From the NCBI RefSeq assembly GCF_014207355.1, contig NZ_JACHEF010000005.1, forward strand, positions 310,001 to 374,000: a stretch of DNA of 64,000 nt, in the 5' to 3' direction. This document shows, piece after piece, positions 58,941 to 64,000 of the stretch. The position numbers and the translations under genes are program-made. The notes beneath the pieces were generated by a model. It saw only the letters and a list, made by a program, of their open reading frames with translations, had not been told where the DNA came from and did not search any database. The DNA comes from Mesorhizobium sangaii. Lineage in GTDB: Bacteria; Pseudomonadota; Alphaproteobacteria; Rhizobiales; Rhizobiaceae. Every line of letters starts with the position of its first letter. The first letter of the stretch is position 1.

Positions 58941-59870
58941 ATGCAACAATCCCACAAACCCGTGGCCCTTGCCGAAATGGCGGCCTTCGCGGCGATCGCC
59001 GAGGCGCGCTCCTTCACCAGGGCGGCGGCACGTGTCGGGCGCGACGCGACCATCCTGTCGCGGCGCCTGCAATCGCTGGAGGAGCGGCTGGGTGTCAGGC
59101 TGCTCCATCGCACGACACGCAGCGTGTCGCTGACCGAAGCGGGTGCCGAATTCCTAGTGCGCGTGCGCGCCATCCTCGCCTCCGTCGACGAGGCCGAGGC
59201 CGCCGCGTCGGCACATGCCGGCGGCCGCCCGCGAGGCCTGCTCAGGCTGGCGCTCCCCGGCACGTTCGGGCGCATGTGGATCGGGCCGCTGCTGCCTCAA
59301 TTCCTTGCCGAATTTCCCGATGTCCGCATCGAGGCCGAATTCTCCAACCGCTTCGCCGATCTGGTCGCCGAGAATTTCGACGTCGCGGTGCGGCTCGGCA
59401 CGCTGGAGGATTCGCGCCTGGTGGCGCGCAAGGTGGCGACGCGGCGCCGGCTGCTCTGCGCCGCTCCCTCCTATCTTGCCCGAAGGGGCAGGCCGGAGAC
59501 ACCGCAGGCGCTGCTCGAACATTCCTGCCTCGGCTTCAGCGGCTTCCAGACTTTTCCGGCCTGGGAGATGACCGACCGCGAGGGCCGGCACGTGCGCGTC
59601 GAGGTTTCCGGGCCGTTGGTCTCCGACGATGCCGAGGTCCTGGTCGAGGCCGCCGTGCAAGGCGTCGGCCTGATGATGAGCACCGACTGGCTGGTCGGCC
59701 GCGAGCTCGCCGACGGTCGGCTGGTGCCGATCCTGGAGGACTGGACGCTGGCCGACGAAGGCGCGGTCTATGTCGTCACGCCCTCAGCCAAGGGACAAGC
59801 CGCCAAGACCCGCGCCTTCGCCGACTGGATCGGCCAGCGCTTCGCGCCGGAGCCGCCCTGGCGGAGTTGA
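58941..59870 (+). CDS. LysR-family transcriptional regulator
   Basis: 309 aa: HTH FAAIAEARSFTRAAARVGRDATILSRRL-type N-terminus followed by a LysR substrate domain (LPGTFGRMWIGPLLPQFLAEF). The variant TILSRRLQSLEERLGVRLLHR is canonical. Divergent from the MDR gene, its probable target. Shadowed by longer GC-rich frames in other phases, which were rejected. Confidence 0.92.
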   Translation: MQQSHKPVALAEMAAFAAIAEARSFTRAAARVGRDATILSRRLQSLEERLGVRLLHRTTRSVSLTEAGAEFLVRVRAILASVDEAEAAASAHAGGRPRGLLRLALPGTFGRMWIGPLLPQFLAEFPDVRIEAEFSNRFADLVAENFDVAVRLGTLEDSRLVARKVATRRRLLCAAPSYLARRGRPETPQALLEHSCLGFSGFQTFPAWEMTDREGRHVRVEVSGPLVSDDAEVLVEAAVQGVGLMMSTDWLVGRELADGRLVPILEDWTLADEGAVYVVTPSAKGQAAKTRAFADWIGQRFAPEPPWRS

Positions 59871-59879
59871 GGCCGCCGG

Positions 59880-60029
59880 TCTCCCCCCTTGAGGGGGAGA
59901 TGGCCGGCAGGCCAGAGGGGGTCGTCTCGCGTCGAGCGCTGGCCTCCTCTGTCGACGATAAGGGGTCGCGTCAGGACGCACCCACCCCCTCTGTCGCCTT
60001 CGGCGACATCTCCCCTCAAGGGGGGGAGA
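59880..60029. repeat. 150-bp intergenic palindromic element, copy B
   Basis: Ends TCTCCCCCC (59880-59888) / GGGGGGAGA (60021-60029). The GCCTTCGGCGACAT hairpin found at the left of copy A lies here at the right end, so the copies are inverted; the centre (CGTCTCGCG, GCGCTGGCCTCC) is related. No gene inside. Confidence 0.88.
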
Positions 60030-60044
60030 TCACACGCTCCTCCC

Positions 60045-60803
60045 CTACTTCCCCTGCTGCTTCATGAACTGGCTGAGCAGATCCACCGGCAGCGGGAACA
60101 CAACCGTGGACGAGCGCTCGCCGGCGATGTCGTGCAGGGCCTCGAAATAGCGCAGTTGCATGGCTTGCGGCTCGGCGGCCAGCATCTTGCCCGCCTCGAC
60201 CAGCTTGGCCGCCGCCTGCTGCTCGCCATCGGCGTTGATCACCTTGGCGCGGCGCAGCCGCTCGGCCTCGGCCTGCTTGGCGATGGCGCGGATCATGCTC
60301 TCGTTCAGGTCGACATGCTTGATCTCGACATTGGAGACCTTGATGCCCCAGGCATCGGTGCGCTGGTCGAGGATCTCCTGGATATCGCTGTTGAGCTTGT
60401 CGCGCTCGGCCAGCATTTCGTCGAGCTCATGCTTGCCGAGCACCGAGCGCAGCGTGGTCTGCGCCAGTTGATTGGTGGCGGCCATGAAGTCCTCGACCTG
60501 GATGATCGCCCGTTCGGCGTCGACGATGCGGAAATAGAGCACCGCGTTGACTTTCACCGAGACGTTGTCGCGCGAAATCACGTCCTGCGGCGGCACATCC
60601 TGCACCACCACCCGCAGATCGACCTTGACCATCTGCTGGATGAAGGGGACGAGGATGATGAGACCGGGACCCTTGACCCCGGTGAAGCGGCCGAGCGTGA
60701 AGACCACACCGCGCTGATATTCCCTGAGGATGCGAATGGCCGCGGACAGGAACATGACCACCACCAGCGCAAGCAACAGATAGGCCACGTAACCGATGCT
60801 CAT
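60045..60803 (-). CDS. SPFH/band-7 protein (slipin type)
   Basis: 252 aa. N-terminal transmembrane helix (residues 3-23), then band-7 domain REYQRGVVFTLGRFTGVKGP ... RDNVSVKVNAVLYFRIVD, and a coiled-coil C-terminus (AEAERLRRAKVINADGEQQA). Membrane scaffold forming oligomeric rings. The start overlaps the NfeD stop (ATGA), the classical slipin-NfeD operon. Confidence 0.93.
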   Translation of the reverse strand: MSIGYVAYLLLALVVVMFLSAAIRILREYQRGVVFTLGRFTGVKGPGLIILVPFIQQMVKVDLRVVVQDVPPQDVISRDNVSVKVNAVLYFRIVDAERAIIQVEDFMAATNQLAQTTLRSVLGKHELDEMLAERDKLNSDIQEILDQRTDAWGIKVSNVEIKHVDLNESMIRAIAKQAEAERLRRAKVINADGEQQAAAKLVEAGKMLAAEPQAMQLRYFEALHDIAGERSSTVVFPLPVDLLSQFMKQQGK

Positions 60804-62191
60804 TTTTTTGCTCCATTCCTCTCGGCGTCGCGCCGCCGCACCGTCAGCACGAGATCGCTGATGTCGGTCACCTCGACGCTGTCGCCGGGTGCGATGGGTT
60901 CGTCGGCCTTCGCCCGCCAGCGCTCGCCCTGGGCCAGTACATGGCCCTCGCTGCCCTGCCAGTCGAGAATCTGGGCCGACAGTCCGCGCATCGCCTCACC
61001 GCCGACACGCGGCAGGCTCTTACGCGCCGCCCAGACATAGGTGCCCGTCAGCAGCGCCAGCCCAAGCGTCAGCGCGGCGGCGGGACCGATGACGGCCCAT
61101 GACACGGCGAAGCCCGGACCTTGGGTCTTGAGCAGCACGGTGGCGCCAAGCAGAAAGGCGGCCACGCCGCCGAGTCCAAGCACCACGGTGGGATTGAAGG
61201 CCTCGACGACGAGGAAGGCGACGCCAAGCAGCATCAGGGCGAGGCCGGCATAATTGATCGGCAGGAGATTGAGTGCGTAGAGCCCAAGCACGAGGCAGAT
61301 GGTCCCGATGACGCCGGGCGCCACCGCGCCGGGGCTGGTGAACTCGAAGATGATGGCGTAGACGCCGACCAGCATCAGGATGATGGCAACGTTCGGATCG
61401 GTGATGACGGAGAGAAGCTGGATGAACCAGCCGGGTTCCAGCGTCTCGACCGGCAGCCCTTTGGTCGCCAGAACCACTTTCCTGCCGGCTACATCGACGG
61501 TCCGCCCATCGGCCAGCCGCAACAACTCGGTGGTGTCGTGGGCGACGAAGTCGATCACATGTTCCTGCAGCGCCGCGTTGGCCGAAAGGCTCGCCGCTTC
61601 GCGCACGGCTTTCTCGCCCCAGTCGCCATTGCGCCCGCGCAGTTCCGCCAGCGAGCGGATCAAGGCAACCGCGTCATTGGTCACCTTGGCCATCATCGCG
61701 TCGCCTGCCGGCCGCCCGGTGGCGTCCTTCTGATCGCTCTTATTGTTCTGGTCGCCCTTGTCCTTGTCGCCGCCGGGAAGCGACGGCAGCCCGCCCATCT
61801 CGACCGGCGTCGCGGCGCCCAGATTGGTGCCGGGCGCCATCGCCGCGACATGGGTGGCATAGAGGATATAGGTGCCGGCGCTGGCGGCATGGCCACCGGC
61901 CGGCGCGACATAGCCGATGACTGGCACCGGTGAAGCGAGGATATCGGCGATCATCTCGCGCATCGACGTGACCAGCCCGCCGGGCGTATCGAGCTGAAGG
62001 ACGAGGACTTCGGCGCCCCGCTTGGCGGCTACGTCAAGCGCTTCCTCGAGTTGCCTGGTGCTTGCCGGCCCGATGGCGCCGTCAATGGCGACGCTCAGCG
62101 CAACCTTCTCGCTCCCGGCCGAAGAGAAGGGAGAGAAGACAGCTGCGGCGACGAAGGCCGCGGCAAGAAGGGCCACCCGCGCGAAGGTCAC
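60800..62191 (-). CDS. NfeD-family membrane serine protease (NfeD1b type)
   Basis: 463 aa. N-terminal signal/TM, then a ClpP-like protease domain with nucleophile Ser in GGHAASAGTYIL and downstream Lys, an Asp/Lys-rich insert (GGDKDKGDQNNKSDQK), four TM helices (~255-380) and a C-terminal OB fold (GEHVLAQGERWRAKADE-type). GGAG is eight bases from a GTG at 62191, better than a TTG at 62197. Cleaves C-terminal segments of slipin partners in known systems. Slipin gene follows. Confidence 0.92.
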   Translation of the reverse strand: MTFARVALLAAAFVAAAVFSPFSSAGSEKVALSVAIDGAIGPASTRQLEEALDVAAKRGAEVLVLQLDTPGGLVTSMREMIADILASPVPVIGYVAPAGGHAASAGTYILYATHVAAMAPGTNLGAATPVEMGGLPSLPGGDKDKGDQNNKSDQKDATGRPAGDAMMAKVTNDAVALIRSLAELRGRNGDWGEKAVREAASLSANAALQEHVIDFVAHDTTELLRLADGRTVDVAGRKVVLATKGLPVETLEPGWFIQLLSVITDPNVAIILMLVGVYAIIFEFTSPGAVAPGVIGTICLVLGLYALNLLPINYAGLALMLLGVAFLVVEAFNPTVVLGLGGVAAFLLGATVLLKTQGPGFAVSWAVIGPAAALTLGLALLTGTYVWAARKSLPRVGGEAMRGLSAQILDWQGSEGHVLAQGERWRAKADEPIAPGDSVEVTDISDLVLTVRRRDAERNGAKK

Positions 62192-62295
62192 GCTCAAAGC
62201 TCCGTAAAATCAATATGGGTTGTATTTTGGCGAAGTCCAAGAGGAGCGACGCCGGCGATTGCGAACGCGGCTGAGCGCAATCTCTTGTCGAGGAG

Positions 62296-63173
62296 CTATT
62301 CCGGAGATGGCACCGGCGGCCGCGACGTCAGCGCGGTGCCGAAGGCGGCGGCAATGACGGCGGCGATGCCGGCCAGTTGCGTAGGGGTCAGGCTTTCGTG
62401 CAGGAATAGGAAACCGGCCAGCGCGCCCAGCCCGGGCTCGAGGCAGGTCAGCGTGCCGTAGATGCGAGCCGGCATCCGGGTCAGCGCCACCATCTCCAGC
62501 CAGAACGGCAGCGCGCTTGAAAACAGGCCGACGAGCAGCGCGCTGGTCAGGATCGATGGCGTGAGCAGCGCGGTTCCCGCCTGTGCCACGCCGAAGGGCA
62601 GCACCAGCACGGCTGCGATCGCCATGCCATAGTGGTGCGCGAGCCGAGTTCAGCACCCGCCTTCTGGGCGAGCACGATGTAGAGCGCCCAGAAGCCGCCG
62701 GCCGCCAGCGCCAGCATCACCCCGGTCGGATCAAGCGGCTGCAGCGAATGGACGAACGGCGACAACAGCACGATGCCGGCCACCGCCAGCGCGATCCAGG
62801 CAAAGTCGCTGGCACGCCGCGAGGTCAACGTCGCCACCAGCAATGGACCGGAAAATTCCAACGCCACCGCGATGCCGAGCGGAATGGTGGCGAGTGCAGC
62901 GTAAAACAGAAGGTTGAGCGCGCACAGCGTCACGCCATAGGCGATCAGCCACGGTATGGTGGCGCGCGACGGCCGCATCTGCCACGGCCGCAGCACGGCG
63001 ATCAACATCAGCGCGCCGACGACGAGCCGCAGCGTCGTCGTGCCCTGCGCCCCGATCAGGGGGAACAGACCCTTGGCGAAGGTGGCGCCGATCTGGATCG
63101 ACACCATGGCGCCCATCAGCGCGGCGATCGGCAAGGGCGCCGCTTCGCGGCGGGCAACCGGCGTCGATGTCAC
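62296..63173 (-). pseudogene. EamA/RhtA-type transporter, frameshifted
   Basis: Two frames make one ~290-aa ten-helix exporter of the EamA family. N-terminal part from a GTG at 63173 (behind GGAGG) through LAQKAGAELGSRTT, C-terminal part from YGMAIAAVLVLPFGVAQAG to the stop at 62296 in another frame. Total span is one base short of a multiple of three; the missing base is near 62633-62640 (ACC ACT ATG GC). Recent mutation or sequencing error. Intact members export amino acids or metabolites. Confidence 0.82.
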
Positions 63174-63342
63174 TTCGGTCGTCCTCCCTTGGCGCCCGGA
63201 TCAGGCAGCATGGATGGGGAATACGGGCAACCGGCCTGTCCTGTCGTGAGGCAGGGCGGACTGTCGGCTGGGGCAAGGCCAAGCGGTTCGAAGGTCAGCC
63301 GGGCTCTTCCGCCATCCATGCCACCGGTTCAGCGTCACCCTG

Positions 63343-64000
63343 CTAGGCGGCGGCCGCAACCGAGCGCTTGAACAGGATGGTGACCCTCGTGCCCTTGCTT
63401 GCGCTCGACTTCACGTCGAACTCCGCCTTGGCGTTCTCGGTCAGCGAGTGGGCAATCAGCGCGCCGAGCTTGCCGCGCTTGGGCCAAGTCTCGCCTTCCG
63501 GCAGACCGATGCCGTCATCGGCGATGACGACGCTACAGCCATCGCCATCAACGATGCTGTGCAGCGTGATCGTGCCGCCGTCGCGTCCCTGGAAGGCATG
63601 CTTGAGCGCATTGGTCAAAAGCTCATTCACCACCAGCCCGGTCGGCATGGCCACGTTGATCGATACCGGATAGGTGTCGACCTTCATGTCGAGGCGGATG
63701 CCCTCGACCGCATGCGAGTTCATCACCGCCGACGCGATTTGGCTGAGATAGACGCCGAGATCGACCTCATCATTGTGATCGTCGTGATCGTCGCCAGACA
63801 GCGTCTGGTAGAGGATCGCCAGCGCGTCGACGCGCCCCGCCAGCCTCTCGAAACGCTTCTGGTCCGGCTCGGCCGCGTTGCGGGTTTCGAGGCGGATCAG
63901 CGCGGTGATCATCTGCAGATTGTTCTTCACCCGGTGCTGGAGTTCACGCAGCAGCGTGTCCTTCTCGCGGATGTGCTCGTCGATCGAGCGCGCATCCTCT
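63343..64000 (-). CDS. Sensor histidine kinase, HisKA_2/HWE type (5' end outside window)
   Basis: C-terminal ~218 codons; the frame stays open to the window edge. Phospho-acceptor region REKDTLLRELQHRVKNNLQM (His in HRVKNN), then HATPase_c: N box VVNELLTNALKHAF, G1 DDGIGLPEG, G2 GTRVTILF. HisKA_2 kinases often work with response regulators of the general stress response (PhyR) in Alphaproteobacteria. Upstream sensor domains are outside the window. Confidence 0.9.
   Translation of the reverse strand, partial: EDARSIDEHIREKDTLLRELQHRVKNNLQMITALIRLETRNAAEPDQKRFERLAGRVDALAILYQTLSGDDHDDHNDEVDLGVYLSQIASAVMNSHAVEGIRLDMKVDTYPVSINVAMPTGLVVNELLTNALKHAFQGRDGGTITLHSIVDGDGCSVVIADDGIGLPEGETWPKRGKLGALIAHSLTENAKAEFDVKSSASKGTRVTILFKRSVAAAA

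Overview
The window reads as chromosomal DNA of a GC-rich alphaproteobacterium of the order Hyphomicrobiales, most likely Mesorhizobium or a close relative. This rests on protein content (Ada/Ogt adaptive-response set, DUF1127 mini-protein, RpiR- and AraC-controlled sugar ABC clusters, NfeD plus slipin, HisKA_2 kinase), on a GTTC-N7-GTTC LexA box of the alphaproteobacterial type, and on several intergenic palindromes of a kind common in rhizobia. No rRNA, tRNA, integrase, transposase or CRISPR array was seen. Species identity is inference.

Layout. 0-3 kb: alkylation repair (Ada, a stand-alone methyltransferase, a 2OG-Fe(II) oxygenase). 3-10 kb: ECF sigma factor with a SnoaL-like tail, HSL-type esterase, NmrA-like and RibD-like reductases, HxlR regulator with a twin operator, a frameshifted DUF899 gene, SOS-controlled dinB, a small membrane protein and a 143-bp palindromic element. 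10-17 kb: AraC-regulated sugar or pentitol operon (binding protein, ATPase, permease, SDR, FGGY kinase). 17-28.5 kb: truncated L,D-transpeptidase, then an RpiR-regulated sugar or polyol cluster (Gfo/Idh dehydrogenase, SDR, mannitol-dehydrogenase-type reductase, TIM-barrel isomerase, a second ABC importer).

28.5-37.4 kb is the unusual part and looks lower in GC than its flanks. A tight run encodes a coiled-coil protein, a 1020-aa membrane-anchored protein with an OmpA peptidoglycan-binding end and four 136-aa tandem repeats, a Ras/Rab-like small GTPase, and a class III adenylate cyclase. A winged-helix/TPR regulator follows. The cytosolic part of the OmpA protein contains a segment resembling longin/roadblock GTPase-regulator folds. 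Together they suggest an envelope-to-cytosol signalling system with a small-GTPase switch and cAMP output. DUF4242, DUF1127 and a small Popeye-like membrane protein lie beyond it.

37.5-49.6 kb: HerA-like ATPase, GntR/cupin pair, aldo-keto reductase, beta-propeller, TPR/winged-helix regulator, intact DUF899, two small proteins, a quinone-reductase-like MDR, an apparent in-frame fusion of an AhpD/CMD gene to the tail of an ECF41 sigma gene, bestrophin, TetR. 49.9-57.7 kb: two tandem paralogous three-gene molybdenum hydroxylase operons with near-identical leaders, probably under the TetR protein, whose gene lies next to a perfect 20-bp palindrome. 57.8-64 kb: MDR/LysR pair, slipin-NfeD operon, a frameshifted EamA transporter and the 3' part of a HisKA_2 histidine kinase running off the right edge.
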